The notes below the pieces were generated by a model. The model saw nothing but the letters and a program-made list of their open reading frames with translations, was not told the DNA's origin and made no database searches. The position numbers and the translations under genes are program-made. A stretch of DNA of 64,000 nt, from positions 2,069,001 through 2,133,000 of the forward strand of contig JACSYO010000384.1 in assembly GCA_016806645.1 (NCBI GenBank), read 5' to 3'. The DNA is from Ophiodon elongatus (lineage: Eukaryota > Chordata > Actinopteri > Perciformes > Hexagrammidae). Positions 38,374-51,567 of the stretch are shown here, piece by piece; the first letter of the stretch is position 1; every line of letters begins with the position of its first letter.

Positions 38374-38849
38374 CCGCTTGTTTGCAGGCCAGATGTACTG
38401 AGGAAGCGATGGGGTCAAGGTGGGAGAACCCCCCGCCTCCCTCACCGCCACCACCTAACGAAAAAAGTGGCGGATTTATAGCAGCAAGTCCCGGGTTACA
38501 GAGCTAGTGGGCTCTTCCTCCCACACCACACTATAATTTCCTGGGCTCTGTCCACGGAGAAATATGGCCTGGAGACAGAGAGGTAGAGGAAGAGAGGAAG
38601 AGCTAAAGATAGAGATGATGGTGGAGACACAAAGTGGCTGCATGAGGAGATAAGGAAGACACTGTGGGGGGAAGATGTCAACAACAAGTTACACTTTGTT
38701 TTCCACAAATCACAAATCTCACAATGTCTTTCATTACAACCCTTAATGATTCTTAATGATTCTCACGGAACAAGTTAAAGGCTCATCACAGAATCTTTCT
38801 GCTTCAAAAGATAAGTATTGCCTGTGTAGCCAACTCTAATATACCTGAT

Positions 38850-38856
<7 letters not shown>

Positions 38857-38901
<45 letters not shown>
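38857..38901. repeat. (CA)n microsatellite, 45 bp
   Basis: Perfect CA repeat. Confidence 0.97.
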
Positions 38902-38903
<2 letters not shown>

Positions 38904-39622
38904 TAGTCAATCCCACATACTCAAAAACGCATCAAGCTGCGGCTGAAAATAATATTGAGTAACTTTTGTTAAGAAATACCCGTCTTTTCTAAACGTCAAT
39001 GTATATTTGAGAGCTGTGTTTAAAAGTTGGATATGTTTATAGGAACAAATGACAGGATAGGGAGACGTTATCAAGTGATGGACGAACGCATCGTTGGTTT
39101 TGGTCTGTTCATGAAATGTGTTGACATTGAGGCAACACTAGAATAAAGCCATTCTCCTCCTTCACTTCATAATTGTTACTTTAACTCGGCTTTAAGAGTT
39201 TCCCTGTTGCAGGATTTCCTTTCTGAACCCTGTCGTTTAGAAGACAGCCTAAAGAGTTGATGAAGGCCATTCAATAAACTCTAAAATGTTTAATTTTTCA
39301 AATGTTTTGGGAGTTGTCTAAATTTAAAGAAATAAATGTTTTGTTTGTGGTCCTTCAGCTGGTTTTGTTTTGGTTAGAATACCTATTGATATGTTTAAAG
39401 ATGTTTAAATTAGACGTTTTTTACGATCGAAAAATGCATCAAGCAAAACTAGATGAAGAGTAAAAATACATTTTTAAAGGCACAGCCCGACCTGCCGACT
39501 ATTTGCTACAATATTAACATTAACCAGCAATTCAGTCTTCTAAAAACTCCTAAAATCCTATTTTAATAATACTCTGCCATGAGAATGAGTGAAGACACTG
39601 TTTCATTTCAATGTTTTGTTTT

Positions 39623-39635
39623 GGGGGGGGGGGGG
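39623..39635 (+). repeat. poly-G run, 13 nt
   Basis: Thirteen consecutive G. Confidence 0.9.
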
Positions 39636-42258
39636 TTAAAAGAATTTTCCATGATGAAATTCTTTCTTTGGCAGTCATGCGCCATTTTGTTTACTCATTT
39701 CCAGAATAATCTGTGATTAAAAATAAATAAAGTTGTCCAGGCTTCTCCTCTTGTTAGGATGACTGTTGTGATGCATCTGAATTTAACAAGCCTTTACTCC
39801 TCAGACTGTGCCCATACTAGAACAGCATGTTAGTGAAACAGCATTTACCCTCGGTGACCCCAGTGCTCGGTAACAAACACCTGACCCTCTAAACTACTTT
39901 CTAATCTCCATTCTCAGCCATTAACTGTCTCAGCGGTGGACACCGAGGCTGTTAAGTCTTACCATACACCATATAAGAGGCTTTTTTTTTTTCTGGAGGC
40001 AAACTCCTGTGAACTGGAAGGTCATATGAGGACTTCTCTCCTTCCCTGTTGCTCTGGCTTTCCAGTGGGAACCAGTGAGTGTGTGCGGAGACAGAGGAGC
40101 GCCCCCTGCTGGCCAGAGGCCGCACTGAGCCCTGCACACAGCTGCCTCGCACATGCTGCCCTGCACAAGCACTTTACAGCTTTATTCCCACTCATCTGTT
40201 TCGCCTGTTCTTTATTCAGAGGTGACTTTATGGGGTCGTTTTGTTGCGATCGGTGCTATCGTCGCCATTATATGATTATCTTCCACTAATCTCTCCAATG
40301 TAATAGTCCTGCAGGACCAATTTCTGGTGCAGGATCGTTTCTTATCTGCATTTTTAGGCAATCTGGGGCAGCAGGCTTCTCACTTCTCCCCCGAGACGGA
40401 GGCTTAAGATGATGGTCTTTTAGTAATGATTTCATTTCTGCCTTCAGTGAATCCCAATTTGATCATAGTGAGTGAGAATATTCAGTTTAGCCCGACGGAA
40501 TTTGGCAGCATTTTTGGATTGCAGTACGAATTTGTCGTTGCTCATGGCGAAGGCAAATGAATCTACATGAGAGTTATACATCTGTATGCTTTGAATGAAT
40601 ATTATCCAAAGTCTTCAAAGATTATTTCAGGATTAGTTTTAATTCCTCCTGGGTACCGGCTCTTTGTGTGAGCTTTTTTAGAAACCACAGGTGGGCGCAT
40701 ACAGGTGGTTGTTAACAGTGCTGGCACTGAAAGCACTTGTTTTTCTCTCCTCTCCCTTTCTGTCTGAGGAGCTTTTGAGCCTCGCTGAGTTTCTCAGCTG
40801 CCTTTGATTTTCCTGTACAAATGAGGAATACATGAAGCGCCTCTGCTCTCATCTGCCTGAGCGTGCACGCAGCAAAATGACTAAATCTACAAGCTGCCCA
40901 GTGATATTGTGATAAGTGGAGTTCCCTGGTGAAAAAGATGAAGATAGGAATTGAATCAAAGCCACAATTCAGAGTTTTTTTTTCCTCTCCTCTCTCTTTG
41001 TCATACAGACATGAAATATTGGCTTTGTGTGGGGAGCGGATGAGTATGTGTTAATGTGTGCATGTCCAGTTTGTTCTTCTCTCAGTAGTCTGATTGGAGT
41101 CATCAGTTCAAACTAGATGAATTGTACAGGGAGCGTAGGCAGTAACTTTCCAGCTAATAGAAACATTGTAATGGTAATACATATATATTTATATTTTCCT
41201 GGATTAATACTCTTTTGTCTCGCAATTCACTTCAATATGAATAAAATATAGATGATGATACAATAATATCCTATGCCATCATTTTAACGGAGAAATAGGC
41301 CATTGCGACAATAAAGGATGTAAAAAAAAAAAAGCAGATAAAAAGTTTTTAAAAAGATGCACTTTTTTGGGTCATGTCCACGTTTTATATTAATCAAGTC
41401 CTGCAATGAAATTCACTGAAATATGAATGAAATAAAGAGCACACTACAATATTCCCTTAAACCATTCAAAGAAAAGCAATATTTTTACCCTGATATTTCT
41501 GATATAATGAGAATGTTGAAAACTGAAAAAAACAATAAGATGAAAATGTAGCTGGATTTACTGGGTCATTAAAGCAATAAGGTATGTGCAGCAGGAAAGA
41601 AGAAAAACACACACAAAAGCTGATCTAAGACAGGACACACTACATTTTTAAAATCCATCTGTGTTACAAATCCCAATTGAAACCTCTGGTGGCGGAGTTA
41701 TCCATGAATAAATACACATAAGGTGAGAGTTTTGTAGCCTTTTTATTGAACTTGGATTTAATATTTAATACATAACAAGACAGTTACAATATGCAATGTT
41801 TTTCTTGCACTTAATTTGTAAGATGAGCCACAGTTATAAATTAATAAAATGTTGTGCTTTAAGATGAATCACTTCGACACTCTCCAGAATGTTTTGAAAA
41901 TATACTGATATTTATTTTGTGCTATTAAAAACGGAGTACAGATAAAAGATTTCAAAAGAGATTAGTAAGATTAAAAAGATGCAGGTATTTAAGCAACTTG
42001 CGTAAGAGTGAGTGGGAGTTTTTCTGCAGCACAGAATCCTGTATGCCATCCTTCTCCCACAGTCCTCATGCATGTTCCAGTGCTGCTACTAGCGGTTGCA
42101 TGTATTTATGCTGCATAACCCCGGTCGTCTGCAATCCTTATTTATATTCATGTTCACCTTTTTTCCCTGCCACTTGTTGCTGCGTTGAGCAACTTCCCCT
42201 GCAGGGATCATTAAAGTTTTCCCTTATTGTATATCATTGCGCAACAGCTGCACACTGC

Positions 42259-42398
<140 letters not shown>

Positions 42399-42520
42399 CT
42401 CACATCCCCCCAACCTCCAAATCAATTTCCTTTAAATGGAATTAAGTGAGATTGAGGCACACCACTGTATTAGTTCTTCAAAAAGCAACCCTCCCAGCAA
42501 CTCTTACACACACACACACT

Positions 42521-42547
42521 CTCCTCCTCCTCCTCCTCCTCCTCCTG
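42521..42547. repeat. (CTC)n trinucleotide array
   Basis: Nine CTC units, preceded by a short CA run. Confidence 0.9.
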
Positions 42548-45276
42548 CTGCCATTTTCCCCTCGATGGAGTTTGATCGACACACAGCTGATCTATAAATA
42601 AAGGCTTTTCTTCCAACCCACAAAGTCATGTCGGCCGCTCGCAGTTTGGCTCCAAGGTCACAGCTGCCTGAACTCCCCTTTATTGCATTCAGTCACCACG
42701 TGTTTTGGAAATGGCTTTAAAAGCACTTTAAGCAAATGTAAATGTGTTGTTCGATGGAAATGAACACAAAAAATGAACAAATGAATGGATATTCTAAATG
42801 GCTTGGATTTTTAGATGTAGTCTCCGGCGGGATGCAGTAAACCCACCTGAACACCTTTTTAACACCTTTAATCCCCAATTGAACTTCACACATGCATCAC
42901 AGTAAGTGAATGTTATCAGCCAGATGTTTCACACAAATGGGGCCTTTTAAAAATGATATGAATCATTAGGTTTTTGTGTTGTTTTAGACTTTTGTGTTTA
43001 AAACACGCCCTGGTGTAGTTTGTAATGAGCTTGCCTCACCGTATTTATTAAATCTAATTAAATTGAGTCTTTTTTTTATCACTTTATTTGAATCACCAGC
43101 CCAAATTACTGAAATGTCCACTTTTCAATTTTCCACTACACCCAAAATGGCGTCCTTGAAATAAAGCAGATGATGAAACACTGCAACCATTTCAACATAC
43201 TGCCTTTATAGTCAGGACGATACTAGAATGGTGGCTGCAGCTGTCTGTATGCAGAAGATTGCATTGACGATTAGTGTTTGATTGAGTTTATTTTTACTCT
43301 TTTATTGGTGTGTTGGCAGGTAATTTCAAGCTATATGTAAAATATCTCGTTCCAGAGCATGAAATGAAACAAGCATATGAACGGTCCTCTGGAACCACTG
43401 TAAGATTTCTGAAAATGTTTGTTTAAATATGCAAGTGCAGCATTATCTTAATAAATATGTGCTTATATGGATCAATTTCCAGAACAGAAATCTGAACACT
43501 GAATGAAGCCCGGTTCAAAATTCTTGTTTCATTCTGTTGGCCTCTTAGAGTCAAAGGTTTTAAGAGAGGGAATTTTGGATATCTCTTTGTATCACTTCCA
43601 AAAAAAATCTAGTTTATCAATGTTTTTAGGAATAACATCAGTTTATGAATGATGTATGAACAAACCCCTCTGTAGTCTGGTGTGTGAAGTGTCCTTTAAA
43701 GATCTGTTTTGTCAAATTCCATAAATGTTTCAAGACCCTACAGAGGAATAGAGTAAATGTATTTTATGTTTAATATGCACTACTATCTAATGCTAAGAAA
43801 GAAATTGACCGACGCAAATAGACATAGAAAAATAAGCACCCAAATGTGTTTTTGGGATGTTCTATTTGTAGTAGACTGAAAGAACATAATCTCAAGATTG
43901 ACCAGTGCATGTTAAAAAAACAATGTTTTTGTTTGAGCTGTTTTTCGTTAAATTAAAATAAGGAAAAAACGGACTTCAATTTTAATAACAATTCTGATTT
44001 ATAAGCTTTTCTTGACCAACTTTCAGATTTTAGTTTTCTCTAAAAACCTTTTTCCCGCAAAACTCTATTAATCAGAATTTAATGTGAATAAATGTGCACC
44101 TTTTTCCAAAATCTGTTTTTGTTCAGTCTTAATGGTCTGTACATCCTAGTACTTGGTTTACTTATTACAGACCTAAATTACTGGAACATATTTCAGTTTT
44201 TTCTCCCTAAAAATTCTGTATTTGTCCATGTTCCTCTGAATCCTCACCACCAAGCTGAGTACCACTCGCTGACGCTTATATTACTATTTAATTCACTGCT
44301 GCTTACTGCTTACTAATTTAGCTCTCTCTTAATACACAGGCTCAAAGTCTGTCTGAGGGTCTACGTTTCTCATCTTGAGTGCAATCTGTTGTTCACTTCC
44401 ACTGTTGCGATCAGACAGAGTAGAAGCTTACAGAGCACTGCTGTTGTGTTTGTGGCCATGTCCTTTGCTTTCTTACGCTGCTAAATGTTTGGTTCGCAGG
44501 GATAAAGTTCACAATTGGAGTGTTTTTCAAATTGCATACAGAGGCTGCTGCTCTTTAGCGCAGCATCTCGTCGAGATGAACTCGGGCGTCAGGTTTTTCC
44601 CCCGATGTGTTGTCGTGTTTTCAACTCCTGGTCATGTCTGAGCCCGGGCCGTGCAGCGCTGTGAAGGCCCCTCCGCTTCCTCGTGGTATGTTGACGCGTT
44701 ATTCTCGCGGCGTTTCTTCCGGAGCAAAAGCCTCCTGTATGTGTGTTAAATGCAAAACCTCGACAACAATGGAGGCTTGTAGTGTACTGTGACTTTTTCT
44801 GTCAGACCTCCACCCCTGTACTCATCTCCACTACTACCCAACAAAAGCCCTACGGTAACTACATTAAGCCGACCGAAAAGCATGCCTCCCCATTGTACCT
44901 AGTACCTTTATCATTCAGGAGCGATTTGGCTATGCTTTTCCTTGAGCATTCACGTATGATTTGCTCTTCTTTTTAAAGTTACACACACCAGATAGCCTCC
45001 TCCTCCCAACCCCAGCACCCCTCATCCCTGGTCCGTTTTTCTCCCACCCCTCCCTCCCTTCCCTTCCCTTTTTCCCAAGCCGTCTGAGAAAACAAAATAA
45101 ACACCCCATCCTGTCCAGCGTGTCTGTGTTAGAAGGGATGGAGGGTGCTGAGTATATGTGTGTGTTGTGGTTAGGACAGTAGAGTGAGGTGCTAAAAGCC
45201 TTTTGTCCAGCAGGAAAGACGATGTCAGCAGCCACAGTGAGGGGAAAAAGTGAGGGGGAGCTGGGGTCATTTGGCT

Positions 45277-45319
45277 TGTGTGTGTGTGTGTGTGCGTGTG
45301 CGTGTGCGTGTGTGTGTGT
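45277..45319. repeat. (GT)n microsatellite with CG interruptions
   Basis: GT repeats with three GCGT steps. Confidence 0.94.
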
Positions 45320-46544
45320 ATGGGCCGAAGGACCTAAGCGCCTGTGACTAATGTGGGTTTGCAACCTCGTCCCCCCAGCCCCCTTTTCCTTTTACATTGT
45401 CTGCCCCCACTGTCCAGATGGCCAGTGAGAAGAATAAATCCTGGGAAGGCAAGGAGACATTTTGAATTCCAATGCAGGACAGGGGGTAAAGGTGGGGGGT
45501 GACGGGAGGTTGACAGGGTTTGGCTGGAGCTGGGTTAGTCACTCCCAGTCTGTCTAGCCCACAAACCCCTTTTTTATTTGAAGTAGAAAGTGTCCTGTGA
45601 ATGGGAAACGTCACTTTAAGAAAAAAAAAAAAGAAAAACCGTTTATTTCGAGGTGCCGTGTGAAGGATTTGGTGGCATCTGGCCGTGAAGGTGAAGATTG
45701 GAGAACCGCGGTGGCCCGATGGGGAGCCAGCGTTTGGTTTGTCCGTTGTGTGCTAAGGTAGGAACATGGCAGCAGGCTTGGTGAAGAGGACCTGCTCCGA
45801 TAGATTATCATACGCCAAACAAAACATACCTATTAATATTATATTCCATTTTTGCTGACAGAACCCCCTCAATGCGCCACACTGTTCCTTTACGATTATG
45901 GAGCTTTAATTGAGATTAAGTTGTATTTACGTTTACAGTAGACACAAATATTCAGAAGCTCTGGATCTAGAGGGTATGAGAAACAGTAGAAGACAGCTGG
46001 CACAAGGCTATTTTGGGCCCTAAACACAATTTGGTTGTCCCCCACTGCACAAATTCATAACATCACTTACATAAATACCTTTATGATTAGAAATGACCAG
46101 AAAAAGCCTACCTTTTCCCGTTCAATGGCAGAAGAACTGAATAGAATCATACAAATTGTGGAAATATCTGTTATGAAATAAAGACCCTGTAGAAGTCAAA
46201 GCTGGTGCTTTTCTAATACACATACAGTATGTTCTTCTGTGAAATAGCTTTCTAGTTATTAACTTGTACAGATGTGGAACAACAGCCAATATGAGCTGAC
46301 ATTTTTGGCACTTTTTGAATCCATGTGGAACACTTCCTCTTCATCTTACCATATATGTCTTCAACTCTGAAGAACGCCTATATCAGACTTCAGGTCTAAA
46401 ACATTCCCTCCTGTCAGTGGTAAATTATCAAAGCTGAGATATTTTTGCTAATGTACACAGTTTACATTTGTATAAGCCCTTATTGATGTACCCAGTAAAT
46501 CAGTTTTTGAGAATGAGATCTGAGAGGTTGTTATTTTTTCTTTT

Positions 46545-46710
46545 CATGTTCGAGATCATTAATCTCGGTGACAGGGATTTACGTCAGCCGGCAGATTCGC
46601 TGATATATTTAGAGTGAAAATGTCTCCATTTCCTGTGAAAGAGAAAAATAGGGCTGCACTCAAATGCGGCGCTTCATCTGTAAACACACAATTGAGCATT
46701 TTATGTAGAG
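46545..46710. promoter_or_regulatory. candidate conserved intronic patch G
   Basis: It begins with cgagatcattaatctcg (6-bp inverted arms around a TTAAT core, 46551-46567), then ttacgtcagccggcagattc (CRE-like TTACGTCA) and gcgctt-type CpG segments. It is unique and complex against an AT-rich background. Confidence 0.28.
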
Positions 46711-47551
46711 AAAACTGGGGATACAAATGACCGAGCTGCGCAAATTTCTCCGTGGGATACTCGAACCTCCCACTGAATCATGTCATTTATTTTCATTGGT
46801 TTCCTGCAGTAATGGACTTCGCTTGAACAACATCTTTGTATTTAACCTTGAGAATGAAGCATTTGAGTGCATATGTGCATTTATGTGGTCACAAACGCAC
46901 ACGCAGACACACACTTTATAATGATCATCTCACTTACTATTTTTTCTCTCTAAAAGCACATTTCATTTAGCTTTTTGTAATTTCAGAAAGGTCGCAATGA
47001 CAATTACATTTTTCATTAATGCTCTATTAGCTACCGTTATTAAGTGTACAGGTATGAGTCTTGGTGACATTGGTGCTCATAGTACATATTGTCATATTGA
47101 ACTGAGAACATACTGTGAGCGCATACTGTATAGGCATTAAAAAGCATACACAATACTTGCAACTGTATATATACTTTCATATACATATACTAATTGCATA
47201 TCATGCAATGTGTTAATTCCTAATACAATGCGCGTTGTATTTGAAAGGGCACTTCTTTATTTTTACATTTCATTTATGTAAAGTTTGGTGACATAAGTGA
47301 AAAAATTAATTTCAAAATTGATGCAGCCCAAGCCAAGATATCTTTAGAATTTTGGATGTTGTAGGTCAACCTCCAAAATTATTTGATCCTACATTTCCCA
47401 TAGTGCAGCTCTGTGACCGTATAGTGCAGCATTGTGTTTTGGTATGAACATGTTCCCATGATCATAACCTGCATTATCACATCGTTTAGTATTTTAGATC
47501 CACCGCACTGGCCCCTATTGGCCCTTTACCAGTTGTTCATCCCCGGCCGTA

Positions 47552-48140
47552 CCCCTCCTGTTGAAACGGGGCCCGTCCTGTTGAAACGGGGCCCGTCCTG
47601 TTGAAACGGGCCCGTCCTGTTGAAACGGGGCCGTCCTGTTGAAACGGGGCCCCTCCTGTTGAAACGGGGCCGTCCTGTTGAAACGGGGCCCCTCCTGTTG
47701 AAACGGGGCCGTCCTGTTGAAACGGGGCCCGTCCTGTTGAAACGGGGCCCGTCCTGTTGAAACGGGGCCGTCCTGTTGAAACGGGGCCCCTCCTGTTGAA
47801 ACGGGCCCGTCCTGTTGAAACGGGCCCGTCCTGTTGAAACGGGGACCCTCCTGTTGAAACGGGGCCCTCGTGTTGAAACGGGGCCCTCGTGTTGAAACGG
47901 GCCCCTCCTGTTGAAACGGGCCCGTCCTGTTGAAACGGGGCCCCTCCTGTTGAAACGGGCCCCTCCTGTTGAAACGGGGCCCCTCCTGTTGAAACGGGCC
48001 CCTCCTGTTGAAACGGGGCCCTCGTGTTGAAACGGGCCCCTCCTGTTGAAACGGGCCCCTCCTGTTGAAACGGGCCCCTCCTGTTGAAACGGGCCCCTCG
48101 TGTTGAAACGGGGCCCTCCTGTTGAAACGGGGCCCCTCCT
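47552..48140. repeat. GC-rich minisatellite, 30 copies of a 19/20-bp unit
   Basis: The core TGTTGAAACGGG occurs 30 times between 47559 and 48130 with a spacing of 18-20 bp, mostly 19 or 20. The linker is GGCCCGTCC, GGCCCCTCC or GGCCCTCG. GTCC linkers dominate copies 2-15 and CTCC/CTCG linkers copies 16-30, a polar variant map. Mixed unit lengths keep rotating the frame, so two minus-strand frames stay open throughout (about 215 and 232 codons of RFNRRGPFQQEGPVST-like text). This is a repeat, not a gene. Confidence 0.98.
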
Positions 48141-48260
48141 CGACTGGCAGAGGAAGAGCAAGCCAGTTGTCATGGCCAGACTGGCTGAGAGTTAGGGAGG
48201 CCAGCTGTAGCACAGGAGCTGTTCCCTCTCATTTCCACTTCATTTACCCCCCCCCTCTTT

Positions 48261-48302
48261 CATCCATCCATCCATCCATCCATCCATCCATCCATCCATC
48301 CC
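48261..48302. repeat. (CATC)n tetranucleotide array
   Basis: Ten CATC units. Confidence 0.95.
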
Positions 48303-48784
48303 TTCTTCCTTTCTCTTCCTCCCTCTGCCAGTGGACCAGCACTCTCTCCATGCTGAGCTCCACTGTGCCCAGTCGGCTGTGGCAGAGCAAATGGCATCTC
48401 TTTGTTTCCTCTCTCTCTTCCTCAAAGACTTAAGCACAGTCACATGTTTGTTTTTATTCAGCATATTTATCCTCATTACCAGTTAAAGCCCTCAGATTTT
48501 ATGGACACTCAAAGCCACTCATTTACTTATGTGTGTGTGTGTCTCTGTGTCTTTTTTCTTCCTTTCTTGATAAAGCGACACATGGCCTCTTTGGGGGCTG
48601 GATGGAGGGTTTTAGTTATAAAAATGATAACTGAAGTCATGCAGGAAGTAAACAAAAGTAAAAGAAAGCAAGTCACTTCCCGATTTGACCCACTGTAGAG
48701 CGGAGCCAGGTCCAGACAGAGAACTCTCTCTGTTTCCTTTTCCCTGCCTCCCTCCCTCCCTCCCCTCTTCTCCTTGGTATGAAT

Positions 48785-49015
48785 CTGCCGTATCTCATTC
48801 CCCTGCGCTAATTCCAATTTAATTGCCAGTAGCCCGAAGCCTCCTCAATAGGAGTAACAAATGGTTTGATTCTGTAGACTTCATCAGACTGCATTTTAAA
48901 TGCGACACAGTAACCCGGTGCGAATGCCAATGAAGCCTGGCGAGTAGCTCCTCTGTTTACTAATTATCCTTTTTCTTACTCCGAGCCACATTGCACAAGT
49001 TGTCTGATTAAATCG
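48785..49015. promoter_or_regulatory. candidate conserved intronic patch H
   Basis: Unique and motif-rich: gcgctaattccaatttaatt then gccagtag, catcagactgcattttaaat, and gtttactaattatccttttt. TAATT cores occur at three places, followed by cacattgcacaagttgtctg. This is the most enhancer-like texture in the window by eye. Confidence 0.33.
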
Positions 49016-49032
49016 GATTTGTGGGGATTGGA

Positions 49033-49048
49033 GGGTGGGGTGGGTGGG
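49033..49048 (+). other. G-quadruplex motif with single-base loops
   Basis: The sequence is GGGTGGGGTGGGTGGG, four G-runs with T loops of one base each, a pattern known to form very stable quadruplexes. The surrounding 49020-49110 is also G-rich. Confidence 0.7.
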
Positions 49049-49940
49049 TGCTCCGGCGGTGGTGGGTGAGGAGGGGATGTCGGGGGTGATGGTGGTGGGA
49101 GGGCGGGTGGATTGGATGGCGAGCATGGTCCGTCTTTGTAAATGATCCGCGAGTCCACAACGAGAAGGGGCCGGCGGTGCAACTGTAAATCACGATAAAG
49201 GGCTTTGCGGGGGTTTTGTGGGGTTTTTCACGTTGACATTAATTCCCAGCTTGCATCGTTTATGATCTTTACAGTCAGCATGGTGGTGAGGGAAAAAGCA
49301 AACACATGCTGGTAAATAAATTCTACTGACATTTCAGAATTTATATCCACTGCAGTAGTGTGGGGGAAGGGGTTTGAGCTTCCTTTTAAGGTTGTTGAAG
49401 GTGGATGTGATGCGTCTTTAAGAGGTGTTTATCAGAATACAGATTTTCCTTTCTCTACATATGTGCCGTATGGCTGACTGAAAGACATTGTATTTTAGGT
49501 GCTGTATCTTTACAGGTTACATTTTTCTTGTTGTCAGCGAACCCCTTTAAACGGTGTTCTCTCAACGCGTCCTGACTTCCCTGTCGGAGGCTCTCAGCCC
49601 CAAGCCTATTTGCTGCTACTGAAGACGTAATTCTTTAAAAATGGGTCACAAACATACAGTTTCATTGCTGAACAAGCCTTTGTAATTGCCTTAAATGGAA
49701 GGGAACTGTAGTTTTCAGCAAACATTACTCAAACTGGAGTAAACAGTGCAATTGCTGGGGACTATTTCCATCTGCAGATTAATACGTATTAGACGTTCTG
49801 GCGAGCATGGTCGGCAGCAGAAAGGTGTATGTGGAATTAACTCAAAATAAACTACATGTCCATGTTTGGACAACAATGGAGCTTTATGGAACAGAGAATT
49901 CAGCGACTGTATATCAAGCTTTGGCTACACAGACAATATT

Positions 49941-50160
49941 TACCTCCACCAAGGGGGTTATGTTTTCAGTTCAGTTTGTTTGTTTGTCTGTCAGCAGGAT
50001 TACGGAAAAATGACCTGCCCAATTTTCACAAAACTTGGTGGAATGGTGTAACATGGGTCAAGGAAGAACCCATTAAAGTTCGGAGCGGATCCGAATCACC
50101 CGGTGGATTCACGCATTATTTATCACTTATGAAAACGGCCTTGGCGGAGGTCTGCGCATC
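49941..50160 (+). mobile_element. dispersed repeat copy (accaaggnggttatgttttc family)
   Basis: The order of phrases (acctccaccaagggggttat, cagcaggattacggaaaaat, ttcacaaaacttggtggaat, ggtcaaggaagaacccatta, ggagcggatccgaatcac, ggccttggcggaggtctgcg) matches a widespread animal/fish repeat that I recall. It is nearly full length, about 215 bp. Family name and mechanism are not known to me. Confidence 0.6.
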
Positions 50161-50399
50161 ATTTTGCATAAATAGTTCAAAATCATTTCATTGTTACGGC
50201 TCCCGAATAACTTATTACTATCTACTGCGTCATAACATCCTCCAGATCGTGAGTTAACGCTACAATAATCCAAGTGGTAATGTGAAAATAGCAGTGAAGT
50301 GCTCCAGTTGCTACAGAATGGAGAGAATATGGCGGGGCTGTGATGTTGTGCAGATGAGGAAATTTGCACTGCTATAAAGACCTCTCCCTGTCAACTAAA

Positions 50400-50530
50400 T
50401 GGCCAGTTGAGCTGCCATATGGTTGTGCTGACATTATCTCTGGGTAATTAATATGGCATCTCGCCTGGCATCTGGTGGCATTAATCTAGCTGGGAGCAGT
50501 TCATCTTACAATGTCAGCGCTGCAGCGAGC
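50400..50530. promoter_or_regulatory. candidate conserved intronic patch I
   Basis: It contains an E-box CATATG (50416-50421), gggtaattaatatggcatc, the near-duplicate GGCATCT at two close places, and ggcattaatctagctggg. Unique sequence. Confidence 0.28.
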
Positions 50531-50929
50531 CCGACGTGAATTATCACTGCCCGATGGTACTGGGAGGCAGGGACGGAACAAAACAAGACGCAGCAGGGCA
50601 GGGTTTGTTGCATTTCCTTATAGAGAGATTGCCTTTTATTTGATTTCTTTTTTTTATTCCTGTATAAATGATGTGAAGAGTTATTGGCTCTTTGAGCTTA
50701 TTTTTATTCAGTAAAGCAGTCGCTACTGGATTTATGGTAATCAGTGTGCTAATGTCATTTTGTCCAGATAGTTTACTGTATAAAACATTCAGTGACTTGT
50801 TTTGCTGTGGTTCACTGAACTTACAAATATATAGTACAGTGTGCCCCAGTTCCATATAATTTAGTAATACTAAGAAATCCACTCTGGATACTAATGTTGA
50901 TAGTGTATTAATATTAGAAAGCGTATAGA

Positions 50930-51567
50930 TATGCCAGTGGTATTTTACCAATTATTCTATCAATTAATCGAGTTATCTAATAATACTTTTTGCATTATTA
51001 AGGAGTAATAGTAAAACAGAAATTTAGATGGAACAATTAATTGGTTTCCTTTTAGTGCATTTAACTGCATAGAACAGACCAACTTCTACTTGCTTTGAAA
51101 AAGAATCTTGGCATTAATAGTTTTAATTATGTATTATAGGTTGCTTAGAGCTAGTGTTAGGAAGTTAAAGAGATCTCGATCGCCTCTCTTATATCTAGTT
51201 TATATTGCTGAGTAAAAACACCTCCTTCAAACAACTGTTTATATTCATAAGTATCACGCCCAAAAACTCAATTTCACAAGATTACATTTGAACATATCAA
51301 GATACCGTTACAACTTGCTCAATAATCCATTTTACTGAGTAGATCTTGAATGTATCATAATGTAACTCTGCAACCTCCATTAACGTCAGCTGTTAAAGTG
51401 TTTTTTATCCAAGCGGGACTGTGCTGCCCACCCAGCCGGTAACGGCTAACAGCTAACTCCAACTAGCTCTCCTCTTGTAGATTTCAACACAGATTTGTTG
51501 TGTTGCAAAGAATTTACATTAATGGTTTTTAGTAATCAAGTTTCTAGAGGAATCGTTTCAGCCCTAC
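50930..51567. mobile_element. hAT-like nonautonomous DNA element remnant
   Basis: The right end reads tagtaatcaagtttctagag then gaatcgtttcagccctac. Its complement aligns with the left end (attctatcaattaatcgagt then tatctaataa), giving degenerate terminal inverted repeats. The terminal phrase cgtttcagccctac is one I recall from fish hAT-type repeats. There is no transposase frame inside. Confidence 0.5.

Noticed and set aside
37771..38507. Cys/Val-rich open frames of up to 236 codons
   Set aside because: Produced by the GT minisatellite.
47552..48140. CRISPR array (units contain GTTGAAAC, common at CRISPR repeat ends)
   Set aside because: Units are contiguous with no unique spacers, and the DNA is a vertebrate intron.
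47515..48213. Overlapping 232- and 215-codon frames reading RFNRRGPFQQ-like repeats
   Set aside because: Both frames come from the same 19/20-bp minisatellite rotating through frames. No start context, splice logic or homology is seen.
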